Source: Paragordius varius (lineage: Eukaryota; Nematomorpha). From it: a stretch of 64,000 nucleotides of DNA. Positions within the stretch are counted from its first letter, which is position 1, and each line of letters begins with the position of its first letter. Below, one piece after another: positions 24,901-37,100 of the stretch. Where the stretch lies: NCBI GenBank assembly GCA_964247055.1, contig OZ176051.1, positions 10,726,001 through 10,790,000 of the forward strand, written 5' to 3'. Under the pieces are notes generated by a model, which was not told the origin of the DNA, made no database searches, and was given only the letters and a program-made list of their open reading frames with translations. The position numbers were made by a program, and so were the translations under genes.

Positions 24901-25347
24901 TTATTTAAATTGGTATTATATATATTATTTGAATCACGCGATAAAAAACATGCATAATTTTTTTTTCTTTAGAGAGAGCGGTAACGGTGAAATGTAATAA
25001 ACCGATTGATTTTTATATTAAATTATATTTTTAATATTTAAATTTTACACCATTAGATATTTCAACATTTTCAAGCGTTTAGCTGATAATGAAGAATTAC
25101 AAAACATTGTTTTACGTTCCATATATCAATACTATCGCTTCAATAGCCAAGTATTTTTTTTTGCTTATTATAATGTAAGTTATTTAATATATACACTATG
25201 CACCATATTCAAATCCCCCCAACTATTAATTTAACCCATATTAACATAAGTTTTAAGGTTAATTTGATATATTTAAGGGCAAAATAAGTCATATTTTTTA
25301 TATCTAATATTTAGAAATTTAAGTGCGAAAATGTGAAGGATTATTAT

Positions 25348-25389
<42 letters not shown>

Positions 25390-27055
25390 AACGTAAAAAA
25401 TTCCTCATTTTTAATTCTAATTATAAATATCATCAAATGTTTTTAATAACCTATTTAATTAAATAAGAATAAATAAACAATTAAAAATTCTATTAATATT
25501 TATTGCTTGCGATCATTTTATATTTCAAAAACAACCATAATTTTTTCAAACTTTCTTTCCTACATTAATCATATACCATTTATACTGCAAATTCTTTGAG
25601 AAACCCTGAAAAATTAAATAATACGCATATATTTTTTATTTATGAAAAACTGAAATTTTGTTTGCAATAAAAATAATACTGAACGAATAATATATTCTAG
25701 ATTTATTTTTATTAATGATGATTTATATTAACCCTTAAACACATTATTTTCAGAATGAATTTAAATAGTTCAAAGGTTAATTTGAATCGTAATTGGTATA
25801 TTATTAATAAATATATCCAATTAACATATCTATTCCTTTTTTGCAACACAAAATAATAAAAAATCAAGGTTCAAAAACATGGTTGTCTTTTACGATTTGT
25901 TTGATAAATTCAATTTTTTCTGTATTTATTATTAAAGATGGTTACAGTCATTTGTGAAAAAATGATAAAAACTCAACTCTTAACTGGTTTGTCTGTTCTC
26001 CAATGGGTCTTTAGTAATGATATGTCTCACGAATTCACAAGATCATATGTTTGGAATGAAATAGTTATTAGGTGCTGTTTAAATCGGGCTCATAAACGGG
26101 TCACTCTACTTCAAAAGTATATTTATTTTGTTTTGTAATATACAAAAATAAAGACAAAACGTAAAAATTAAAGGTCATATTTTTTTTTACTTTTTTGCAA
26201 TATAACCCATCGTATTAGGTCGTATAATAGATAATCGAAACTATGAGCATAATTTTATTCGTTTATTAATATAGAATTAATCTTTAGTTTTATGTTTTTT
26301 TATGATGATTTGCTGTATAATTATCATTAAAAATACTTTTTACACAATATATATATTTCGTTTTTATTATTAGGGATATCCATTATATACAAACTCAGCT
26401 TGAAGCAAAGGTAAAATCTAACATTTATGTCTTTTTTTCTAAATATAATACAATAAAACTATAATTTTTAAACATTTTTTATGCAAATTTTATAATTTAC
26501 CTTAATCGAAACCATTACGAAAAAATTTACTAAATTGAAAAATTAAAGGGTATTGATGAGGACAACACTGCCCAAAATGTTAATGAGGATGAAATGAATC
26601 ATTTTGAAAGGACACCCCTAACTCCAGATGAACGGAAATTGAAACAGGATGAATTGGTGAGAATGCAAGAACGTCTTGAAACTTATAGGTCTGAAGAGAA
26701 AAAAATGTTTCTCATTGTTTTTCAAGTAAAAATAATTGTACTTACTTTTTTGTAAATCTGCATATGTGGACGCTCCCTTCAAGCATCCCTCATAAATGTT
26801 TTAACACAAATAACATTTAAAATTTATCACCTTATGGTGATTATCATACTTTTCCTATTTTTAAATAAAGCTTTAATTCAAGGATGTTCAACATGTTTTT
26901 TCGGTACTCAAAAGTGCTCTAAAAATATTATTTACAATTATTTAGAAGATATATCATTTAAAATGGGTTAAAAAAATTTAAATTAATCAAAGCAGCCTCG
27001 AAGATATTTGTGTTGAACATCCCTGCCCTAATTGTTATGTTATAATCGTTTAAGG

Positions 27056-27095
<40 letters not shown>

Positions 27096-28040
27096 CTTTC
27101 ACAGACTTATAGTTTGCGGGTATGAAAACCCCTACTAATAATGAGCCAAAAATTATGAAGAAATTAAATTGAATTATTAATTTTTATTAATTGCAAATAT
27201 CGGCACTGCAATAAACATTTTATAATATTTATAAAAAAGATGTCATAATGCCTATCATGATCTACATAATCTTCCCACAATCGCATTATCGTGGGTGTCT
27301 ACTGTAAGAGTATCTTTAAATGTTTTTTAAAAAGGAGCTAAATCGACATATGGATTAACTTTGTAAACCAAATGTATTAAGCCATGCATGGTATGTATAA
27401 TAGCACAATAGTTTAAGCCACGCATGAACATAAAAATTAGAGTTGTACAAAAATTCATTAACTCGCAAACTACATAAAAAATAAACTATAACTAAAATTT
27501 GTGAGTAAAATTCAAGTGTTAATTAATGTTATGCTTTTTAGAGATTATTATAATAATACCTTTTGTCTGATTTAGCGATTACTTATTGTGCTCAATGAAT
27601 ATCTTACAAAATGTGATTCGGAAAATGTTAATTATCGCACACCCTGGTTCAAATACACTTTGGAGCGAACTGAACAAGTAATCTCCCATAATTTGAGAAT
27701 TATTTTTCAATTACAAAATTTGTAAATATACAGATATTAAAAGTAAAAAACTATTATTTTTTATTAAAACATGGTTTGATCTTTGTTTTAAAATATAACC
27801 CATTCTTTAGTCCACAACCGAATAAAGATTTTTGTAATAAAAGTATTTTTCATTATATACTAAATTTTATGTGTCTATGTTATTGAATAGATATTTTTAA
27901 CGTTTCACGAGATGTTTTTGGATCCCGGCAACGAACTTGGTCGCGATCTTATGTCCAGTTTGGAGAATTTAATGTTCACCTCAGATTTGGATTCCAGAAT
28001 TGTTGGAGTTTTTCAACAATTTCGTGCACTTTCGGCCTAG
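13844..28040 (+). CDS. NCBP1: Nuclear cap-binding protein subunit 1 (CBP80), 23 exons
   Basis: Coding exons: 13844-13966, 13997-14097, 14124-14208, 14267-14443, 14742-14866, 16414-16531, 16608-16733, 17748-17921, 18590-18687, 18974-19037, 19779-19889, 20439-20503, 20673-20810, 21815-22128, 22383-22512, 23051-23367, 23762-23867, 25057-25150, 25938-26116, 26374-26410, 26549-26725, 27576-27677, 27891-28040; all phases close, giving 1036 residues. Diagnostic blocks are [78 protein letters not shown] and the C-terminal [13 protein letters not shown]80 is built of three MIF4G-like helical domains and with NCBP2 binds the m7G cap for splicing, export and decay. It is about 250 residues longer than the human protein (790). 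The extra length is acidic, Asn/Asp-rich linker near 262-280 and mainly 555-720 (exons 14-16). The N-terminal basic region (YRKKR ... RKKAR) fits the nuclear localisation signal. Several introns carry MITEs. Confidence 0.96.
15396..15602 (-). CDS. Possible 68-codon antisense frame in NCBP1 intron 5
   Basis: An ATG-to-stop frame on the strand opposite NCBP1 has higher GC content than the surrounding intron and a protein-like composition ([18 protein letters not shown] then [16 protein letters not shown] and [15 protein letters not shown]). The last 14 residues become AT-driven after a possible splice donor (ACCAG/GTTTAA, near 15431), so the real coding part may be shorter and continue in another exon. 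I do not recognise the family and see no partner exon. It could be a nested gene, a retrocopy remnant or chance. Confidence 0.25.
   Translation of the reverse strand: MRLKDLDTIFKIRLNVHSNMFDVYTRHIPVIRLYSNIRISNRSGKATPKGDEVIKITRFNCNFFKVIK
16079..16362. mobile_element. MITE, 'CAAATTCACCC' family, in NCBP1 intron 5
   Basis: The left end is ATACCATTTACAGTTTAAA with CACCC blocks spaced about 22 bp (CAATTTAAATTCACAC, ACTATTCAAATTCACCC). The centre has TAACTTATCATTAATAT and TATTTATTATTTTTTCAG. The right end has GGGAGAATTTCTATTG and GTAAATGGTGTAT. It ends about 50 bp before NCBP1 exon 6, so it lies within the branch-point region of that intron. Confidence 0.75.
17250..17470. repeat. Diverged fragment of the 'CGGACAAAAC' MITE family
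   Basis: The stretch ending with GTCTTTATTACG and TAAATTTTACTGTAAC (about 17441-17476) matches the terminus of the family that is complete at 22721 and 37646. The left end is not resolved. It lies in NCBP1 intron 7 (16734-17747), which otherwise shows nothing I recognise. Confidence 0.35.
18246..18432. mobile_element. 187-bp hairpin MITE with TA target duplication
   Basis: Both ends read CAGTATGCATTTTAATG inward and are flanked by TA. Pairing continues almost to the centre (TTATTTC...ACTATA, AGTGTATGGAAAAAA with TTTTTTCCATACACTTGTG). A TA duplication and CAGT tips are typical of Tc1/mariner-derived MITEs. It lies in NCBP1 intron 8. A lone terminus is present near 9185-9202. Confidence 0.85.
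18945..18973. repeat. TA microsatellite forming the 3' splice region of NCBP1 exon 10
   Basis: A run of about 13 TA units ends directly in the acceptor TATAG before exon 10 (18974). The pyrimidine tract is replaced by alternating TA. Confidence 0.8.
19216..19475. mobile_element. MITE, 'CAAATTCACCC' family, in NCBP1 intron 10
   Basis: The left end is TATACCATTTACAATTAAAA with CAATTCAAATTTACCC. The right end has three GGGTGAATTTGAA-type blocks and CTGTAAATGGTATAA. The middle has TAATATAACTCATCATTAAT, the family hallmark. Confidence 0.8.
20172..20351. mobile_element. hAT-type MITE, copy 3, in NCBP1 intron 11
   Basis: The left tip is CAGGGCTGCCCAACTCACC and the right end is CATCTGTGTTGGACAACCCA. 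This is the diverged form of the family whose best tips are at 39375. Confidence 0.6.
21478..21762. mobile_element. hAT-type MITE, copy 4, in NCBP1 intron 13
   Basis: The left end reads GGGGTATCCAACAACCCGTG followed by GGGCCGCATGCAGCCC. The right end reads GCCATTTGTGTTGAGGACAC then TCCTG. Its GC-rich ends stand out strongly from the intron. Confidence 0.75.
22721..23017. mobile_element. MITE, 'CGGACAAAAC' family, in NCBP1 intron 15
   Basis: TA-flanked termini: CAGTAAAAATTGAAATTATA then CGGACAAAAC on the left, and the complement (GTTTTGTACGTATTTC, AATTTTTACTG) on the right. Inner arms pair AAAGACAACCATACTTTT with AAGTATGGTTTTCTTTT. CAGT tips and a TA duplication suggest Tc1/mariner ancestry. 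Its right end lies about 30 bp before exon 16. Confidence 0.8.
25351..25388. repeat. TA microsatellite
   Basis: About 19 TA units in NCBP1 intron 18. Others lie at 1092-1123, 1438-1462, 22278-22294 and 27058-27092. Confidence 0.9.
25571..25800. mobile_element. MITE, 'CAAATTCACCC' family, diverged, in NCBP1 intron 18
   Basis: The left end is ATATACCATTTATACTGCAA. The right end has GAATGAATTTAAATAGTTC, GGTTAATTTGAATCG and AATTGGTATA. The internal block TTAATGATGATTTATATTAA is shared. It is flanked on its right (25860-25930) by a fragment of the 'CGGACAAAAC' family. Confidence 0.6.
26879..27025. mobile_element. hAT-type MITE, copy 5, in NCBP1 intron 21
   Basis: The left end is CAAGGATGTTCAACATG and the right end is TATTTGTGTTGAACATCCCT. 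This is a short internal-deletion derivative of the family. Confidence 0.6.
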
Positions 28041-28802
28041 TTATATCGTTGTTTTTTCTTTTATTTTTATACTTAAATTTACATTTTTCCGCCTCATTAT
28101 ATATAAACGTTTGACTTTACCTATACATGTAAATATGTTTTGCGTTTTTTAAAAATTTGATAATTCACATAAAAATAAATATTATCCATTCTTCTTATAT
28201 TAATGTGTAGTAATTTGGTTTAGTCGTGATGTATTACTTAATATTAAATGATTGGTAATAATTTAAAAAATTATTTTTTACGATTTTAACCTAGGAAATT
28301 TGTGTGTGTTAACAATAAAAACAATTTATTATTAATATTAATAATTTACATATGTTGTTGTTAGATTGTGAGCTTTTCAAAATAAGTATTAGATATGATT
28401 TTCTATTAATCTTTTGTTAAATAAATAACATATATATATAAATTTAAAATGAATTATTAGGCACTATGATACGTTTATCTATATGATTGATTAATATTTT
28501 TAAGCAATATTCTATGATATACAATATATTTAAGGGGTGTTTTTGCACAATACTATTAAAATGTTTTAAAATTATTTAATACAATTGGAATGCGTATATT
28601 TTGTAAATTTTATGGTTATAATAATTTATAATATAAGATTCTTTTGCCGTAAAATCAAATTTTAAAGTTAATTAATGTTTGTGAGTTATATATATATATA
28701 TAATTTAAAAGACAAATAAAAATGTGTCTTCCAATTTTGTACACATGGAATTCCTTGCTAAAACCGTTTTTGTGTGTTTTGTCGTTTTATTTCCCTTTTT
28801 TT
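28041..28802. other. Tail-to-tail spacer between NCBP1 and TBC1D24
   Basis: AT-rich DNA with no exon. AATAAA at 28174-28179 is a plausible poly(A) signal for NCBP1, about 135 bp past the stop. On the minus strand TTTATT at 28786-28791 could serve TBC1D24. Nothing else is seen. Confidence 0.55.
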
Positions 28803-31800
28803 TTATTTAAAAGCAAACACTTCAAGTAAAGTAACATCAAAATTTTGTTGCGATAATGATTTTGAATCAGAGTTGGATTTTTCTGTCGATGACGTTAATA
28901 GGGGTGGACTATTGAAAGTTTCGCATGCTTGAGTAATTCCAGATTCAAGGGATCCATTAAATTGAATAGCATGGCCAGTGCTAAATGAATGGAGAATTTA
29001 TTTGAAATAAGTAAATTTTTAGTTAAAATTATACTGAACATAAAAAGTAAAAGCCATTTTCTAACCGGTACAATCAATATATTCCAACTTTTTTAATAAA
29101 AAAATATTTTTATACTAATGTTTTTTATGTTTTTAATCCAGCATTTTTGCTACCCATGCCTTAAATTATTAAATTTTATTGAAACAATGAATGTATAAAT
29201 GTTTGCCTTGAAATACCATGAGAAAAGTAATGCTTAATTCAGTAGGTTTTAAAATTGTCCACCTTCCTTATATATTTTTTCCACTTATTTCCTTAAAAGT
29301 TATAACCTTGCATATTTAAGGCTTAACCGGTCATATTTCTATTTTAACATGATATACTCTAACCAACCGTTTCGACTTGGATCAATCAAAGACACACCAT
29401 ATTTGAATTCTTTAGAATGTCATTTACAATTGGCTAAAATGTTGACAATCCTAATTTAACTTTTTTCATCAAAATTTTTGTTGATTCGAGAAAAAATGCA
29501 AGGATGACTGTTTACGCATGACAAATTTTCTATGACTTTCAGCTATAAAATTACTGGCTTAAACCATTTTTTTGTATTTCCACATGGGTAACATAATATC
29601 CAAATATATCTAAAATTCACATTCATACTTCTATATTTTTAGCAAAATATATATATATTTTGGTTTATAACCTGCCACCTCCTATGAGTAAGCGTTCATT
29701 AGATGCACTTTGAAACATGTGTGTTGCGGCTTTGTTTAACAATGATTGTTCTTCAGCTTGATGAGCATTCTTAGTATTTTTTTGTAATGATTTACCAATC
29801 CATTCATATCGGACATGTTTGGGTTTTAGCGTAAACACAAACATTTCCCCCGTCCCAAAAAAGGTATTGGCCTTAGCATCATTCCTTTGTTTCCAATCAC
29901 ATGAAAGATAAGCACCAAATATCTAAGAAATGATAAATTTGAGAAAATTAATTTAAGGATCACTCAGTTACATTCATTCGGGTTACTTTTTTGGGGCATT
30001 GAAATAATTCGCGAATATTCTATAAGACAAATTTTAATATCCGTAAATATTAAGTATTAATATTAATTGAGGATAGAGTGTAATAGTTTTGACCGACGAA
30101 AAATCTTAAATGTCGAAAAAAAAAGAGTTGAAACATTAGGTAGGTTAATTTTTAAATTTAAAATAAAATGTGACCGTTTTTGGGGTAATAATTGTAACAT
30201 TCCAAAAATAAATAGATTTTTATTCAAAAACTTGTGTAACTTTTGATGAAAAAAATTAAGTGGTAATATGTTTGCCTATGTTATAAAAGCATATTGTCGG
30301 GTAATAATGAATTTGTTTATGCTGTAAAGATTAGCTGTTGTCTATTTTCCCCTTGCTGTCAGATAAGAATATTCTTGTTATAATTTTACAGTTAATAGCG
30401 AAATAAAAATAAAAAAGTGGCATATATTTTATAGCAACGAGAAAACAAAAAAAGGAACTAACTTGATCCGTGGTAGTTTTTATGATTAATAGGGTTGGTT
30501 CCTCACCATCGACGCGGGCAAAAAAAGTTCGTAAACTTATGCCATCCGTTTGAGTTGAGAACAATTTGTAAGGGACATACATTGTATAACGCGTAGGTAT
30601 CCAACTCCATATATATCGCAACGATTGCCTACTCAATAATTCGGATTCGGTGTAAGGCTATAAAAAGATTAATTGAATAATATAAATATTGGTTTTTTTT
30701 GTTACTCATTTTTGCTCTTTTGTGGAATTTAATCCTACTATCATTGTAATTTCACAATTTTTAGTTGGCTTTTATAAGGAATATTTTATTATTTTATACA
30801 TGTAGTAGATAAAATCAAATTTATAGAATAAAAATATTGTTATGTAAAGAAATAATTAAATTACAGATAAAATTAAATTTATAGCGACAAAAGTAAAACC
30901 TAAAAGACATATATTTTTTATGGGACAACCATAATTTTTTACCGTAAATTTTTATTTTTATTCCTTGTTTTGTAATGCAAGATAAGGAATAGAAATGAGA
31001 ATTTGTACGGACTTAAATATCAAAATGATAATTATAGAAAATATTTATCAAATATTAAGGTTAGAAAAAGTAAAATCGGATTATTTGAGTAGTTTATTTT
31101 GTTCGTTCAGACTTAAATTAATATGCTTGCTCTTAAAATTTGATTACTAATTGGGTAGGCATTAGGTGTTTTATTACAAATTAGAAGATATATTATTATT
31201 TTGCATCATTTCATTTTACTGTGGCGCAATTTACCATTAAAAAGGGATGATAAATGACAATATTACAAAAATATGCATAGTATTATTCATATAGTTGTTT
31301 TATACACTAGTGTATTGCCAATTGGTTGACTGACTATAATGTGAATAGGTCACATTGAACATACTGTAAAACTTTAATAATAATTATTAAAATTAGTAAG
31401 AAATTTAAACCAAATTTAAAATAAATAGTTAATTTTCAATATATTATTTTAACAACAACTATAAAAATTTTATAAATTTAAACTCCCCTTAACCAGAAAT
31501 TATAGGGTGAGATAGCATTATTAACTTTTTTCTAAATTTATTAAATTTTAAAATCTTGAGTCATGCAAACATTTTACAAAATCCATTACCATACTTCTAT
31601 ACTATATTATTAGTTTTTCATAAATACCGCATATCATATACAGTAATGAGAATATTATTGGTAAATAGTAAAAAAACGAAAAAACGGCTTTAAACCAAAA
31701 AATACTTATGTATGCTGTTTATGCATGGAATAATTAATAAAAAGAAATTAGCAGGTATACACCAATTCGTATACTATAAAATTTTTACTGGTGGAGGGAT

Positions 31801-34073
31801 TTGAGAAACCAATCCCAATATTAAGCCCCTATTTTCAGGTTGGTCTTCAAACGATTTAGCTGCTAAGAAAAAGTTTGAGACGCGTTCCTTGGCATATTTT
31901 TCATATTTTCGAGTTAGGTCATCGATCGTGTGTGTTCGTAATCCACGGATACCAAATGCAATCTGTAAAGCAACACACACGTTTACAAAATAATTATATA
32001 ATGCATTGGCAAAAGATTATTAAAACTATTTATATAAATAAGGAGTTATAAAATGACAGTATAAGTTTATTGTTCCCGTATATTATTTTTTTAAAGTTTG
32101 AGATTATGTATAAATGGAATAAGATGATAATTAATTTTCATCATTAAGCGTTTTCAACATTTTTCTCTCTATATATATTTATCATTATTTTTGAATGTTA
32201 TGTCATTATTGATTCGTGTCAAAGGAAAAATTGTAATTATAAGTCGTGATTGTTAAATGAAATTCGTTTATAAAAAAACTTTTTACTCGTAAAAGTTTAT
32301 CAGGGCTAAATGTAACATCTTGACAGTACCGTGCAATAAAAATTCCAATATTCGGATATTCATAGTATATATCTAGAGCCGATAAAGTCGATCTTTTTCG
32401 CGGTGGTATGGAGAATTGGTCGATTTCTGGAGCAGAGCCTTGTGGTATTAAGGTTTGACGTCGATCTAAATTTGCGATTTCGATTTCCATGTAAAACATT
32501 ATACAATTTCGAAAAAAACATTAAATAAGGGCTTTAAAAATTATATATTTGTTTTAAAAAGTGTTTAGTAAAATATATACCACCTTTTTTATAACTCGGA
32601 AATTCGTCCGTGGTAGGAGGTAACAATTCGGTATCACTACACAATTCACCTTCAACCAAATGGGTAGAAAGCTTTTTAACTTTTTTAACAGTATTCGCCT
32701 CGTTTGGAGTTTTTGTCAAAGAGAGTTTTCCATTATTTTTACCGCTTTTTTCGGATTCATCAAACAGGCTTGAAGGTCGACTCGGTTTTAGATGTGAAAC
32801 CAAGCTGGATGTATCACTACTTTGATGGGTGTGACCAATCTTTATTGGAAAAATTATTATGTAACACTTATTTGAAACTAAACCGTAACCAAATATTAAA
32901 AAATCGAGACCAAGACTTTTTCAAATTTATTGTTTAATTAAAAGATTGTTATTTAGCTAAAACAAAGTATTCGTATTCGAATTTACACACTATAATCATG
33001 ATAATCGACATGCTAAATACCGTTAAAATTATTAAAGAATAAAGATTTTATTTTTTCTGACATGTCATTAAAAAGTCGCATTTTCATCGCATATTAGAGC
33101 AAAATAAAAAAGCGTATTAATATCTGTCATAATTATATTCCTAAAATGTTATATTAATATACATTTTCAGGGTCATTAAAAGATATATAAATTTAAGGTC
33201 GCACAAAATAAAAAACACTATGCAGTCAAAGTATAATCAAAATTACTTGCATTATGCCGTAAAAGATTTTAATTTCGATTTATATCAATATTACCCATTA
33301 TATAAATTGGTTTTACATTTATATAAAAAGATATTAATCGAAACATAAGTAGCATTTTTTTACATTCCTTCCAATTTATATTCTCTTAATAATTTTTTTC
33401 TATACAGCTCAATACAGATAAAAAAAATTTTATAATCAACTCAGCTTTTTTATTGTTTTCAGTTCCCAAAAGCCGAAACCAAAAATATAAATGGCAAAAT
33501 TATTAAATTATAACATTTACAATTCAAATTCATCGTTGAACAATTCGAATTCCCTCATCGAACAATCCAATATACCCTAAAAATAAATTAAATGATTTCG
33601 AGCTAATATAACTCATCATTAATATGAAATATATTTTTATGGCAAAGTTTATTATTTTTCAGTATTATTTACATATAAAATTTAATCTTATTAAACACAT
33701 AATTTATTTTAGAATGAATTTAAATTGTATTTAAATTGTTGGGAGGTGAATTTGAACTGTTTAAGGAGGGTGAATTTGAACTGTAAATGGTATGCATATA
33801 CTTTGTCAAAAAAACTCATACTTTATTTTGACTTTCCATGATAGCTGTCCAATTATTTGTGGATGTTTGAGTTTGATTATCAGATTCAGACTCGGTTGAT
33901 CCCAAATAATTTTTTGTTTTAACAGGTTTGGGATTATCATCTTCACTTTCACTGTTCGTGCTATTGTCAGAGTCTATGGCTTGATTTGAGGACATGGTAT
34001 GGCTTTCAGCAAAAGTTACATTCTTTTTCTTTGGAGTAGTTACCACTTTTTTGACTAATATATATATATATAA

Positions 34074-34104
<31 letters not shown>

Positions 34105-37100
34105 AGTTAAAAAACAAATGCATTTATATTAAGACTGGCCATTTTTTAAACCTGATTTTTTAATGTGTTACAAATGTTTTTTTGTGGTTTGACTTCTCAT
34201 TCAATATTTTTAATTTATATTTTAATCTTTAGTTTATATTTTAATTTTATTTTTTACATTTGACAAAAATTACCTGCAATAATTGAAAATTCACCCCAAA
34301 AAATTCATTTGATTTTAGCTGTATTATAATTGCAATAATATTACATATAATTGTTCACTATTTTACTATACAAAACAATAAATTGCATTTTGAATCAAGG
34401 TTTAAAAATTATGGCTATTGTTAATTTTTACATTTTGTCCTAATATTTATGCTTTATTATGATATATTTATTCAGCAATAATAATAATTTCTTTTATCTA
34501 ATTTTTATGTTTGGGTATATATTTTAGAGTTTAACAATGTACAAAAATTTTTTAAAATTAAAGCCAAAATACGCCTGCATTAGAGATTTTTAGAATAAAT
34601 AGCATGTATAAACTAATTATATGCTAATTATCAGAAACATTTCTGTTTAGAAATTAAATGTCTACTATTAAACACAAAAAATAAAAAACTAAATTAGTGC
34701 ATTTCTTTTTTTTAAAAAAATATATCCACAAAATATAATCTCAAATATTATCACCTAAATTTAAAGCAAAAAGTTATTTTATTAGAGATTAAAAAGGATA
34801 TGTATGAATAAGAGAAGCCAATGTATTTCCCATATATTTACTGTTGTTGTTTGTTAAAAAGTATTAATACAATAGCAATAAAATATTAAAATAACTTTTC
34901 ATATTACAATCATGTACAGTGGCGTATGCAGTAAAAGATTGTTAGTGCAAAGTAATCTTAATGAACACAAAACAGGGGGATATTATGGATATGTTTATAA
35001 ATAGGACTGCATGATAATTAATATATGAAAATTGTCCCCCTGTTTTATGTTCATTAAGATTACTTTGCACTAACAATCTTTTACTGCATACGCCACTGTA
35101 TGTTTATAAATGCCAAACATACGTTTTTTATCGAATTTATTTTGTTTTTAATTGTTATGATGTTTGGTATCAACATGCGCATTCTTAAGCCTTAAAATAA
35201 TAATAATAGCCTATTTTTTGTAAGAATTATTTCATTAAAACATGTTACAAATTATTACTTAAACTAGTTCATCATGTACAACATGCTGCGCATATTGTAA
35301 TTTTTATCTTTTGTAATTAATTAATAATTAACAATTTTATTAACTCAAAGTTTTAACACAAATAACCAAAATATAATTTAAAAGATACAGTGGCGTATGC
35401 AGTAAAAGATTGTTAGTGCAAACTAATCTTAATGAACACAAAACAAGGGGACAATTTTCATATATTAAAGTCCTATTTATAAACATATCCATAATATCCC
35501 CCTATTAAGATTATTTTGCACTAACAATCTTTTACTGCATACGCTACTGTAAATATATTTATTGATGATTGATATAATATTTAAATAAATTTATAATTGT
35601 TTTCATTTTCTAGGGGTTTTATTTGCAGACATTCCAACAAAAAGTGTAAAGAAAACTTATAATGTAGATTTTTTTCCCTTCTCTCTTCGCAAAGTCTAGC
35701 AATTTTGTTATGCTGCTCTAGATTGGTACTACACCTGGGTTTTTTCTCATATTGATGTTTTATCTCGTGGAAAAAACATTCAATGGGATTGAGTTGCGGC
35801 GAATAAAGAGGTAAATAAACAATATTGTTCCTTAGTTCACCTACGACCGCGACTTTGTGAATAGGGGCATTATCGCAAACTATGAATGAACTTTCAGGAA
35901 TTCTAGTTAAACATTACGCCAAAAAATTTCTAAAATCATCGTCTTTAAAGGCGCCTTCTTTTGTTTTGTAATTAATTACTCCTGAACAACCAATTATACA
36001 TATTAATGAAACATTTTTTCCTAAAAAGAATTTAGAGTGTATCTTTGATTCAGAATTAATAGATGCTGTCAAAACATTAATAAACAATGATTGTGAATTG
36101 AAATTGATGAATTAATAGAACAAATACCGGACCATATTAAAGTATGCAGAACAACTATTTATAAAATTCTCTCGGATTTACAAATTACTCGAAAGAGGTG
36201 TATTTTACAACCTGGAAACGAAATACACCAGAAATATAGAAAAACGATATAATTATCTCAGATCGATGAAAGATGTTCCACATGAGCAAGTTTCTTTATT
36301 GACGAATCTGTTTTCACTTCGAAACTAACAAATATATGGTTAGAGCACTGAAGGGCAAATTTCCATTGTAGAGGGATTTAATAAAGATACACTTTAAATT
36401 TATTTTAGAAAAAAATGTTTCATTAATATGTATGATTGGTTGTCAAGGAGTAATTAATTACAAACCAAAAGAAGGCGCCTTTAAAGGCGATGATTTTAGA
36501 AATTTTTTAGCGTAATGTTTAACAAGAATCCCTGAAAGTTCAATAATAGTTTGCGATAATGCCCCTATTCACAAATCCGCGGTGGTAGGTGAGCTAAGGA
36601 ATAAAATTGTTTATTTACCTCCTTATTCGCCACAACTGAATCTTATTGAATGTTTTTTTCACGAGATAAAACATCAATATGAAAAAAAACCCCGGTGTAG
36701 GCCAATCTAGAGCAACATAACAAAATTGCTAGACTTTGCGAAGATAGAATGCAAAAAAATCTACAAAATTATTATAATTTTTCTTCACACATTTTGTTGG
36801 AATGTCTGCAAAGAAAACCCCTAGAAAATATATACAATTATAAATTTATTTAAATATTATATCAATCATCAATTATATTAATCTTTTAAATATTTTGGTA
36901 TTTGTGTTTAAATTTTGAGTCAATAAAATTGCTAATTATTAATTTATTACAAAAGATAAAAAATACAATATGCGCATGTTCTACATAAAATACTAGTTTA
37001 AGTATAATATTATGTAACATCTTTTAATTATAGATTAAAAATTCTTACAATAAATAGGCTATTATTATTTTAAGGCTAAAAATGTGCATTTTGAATGTTG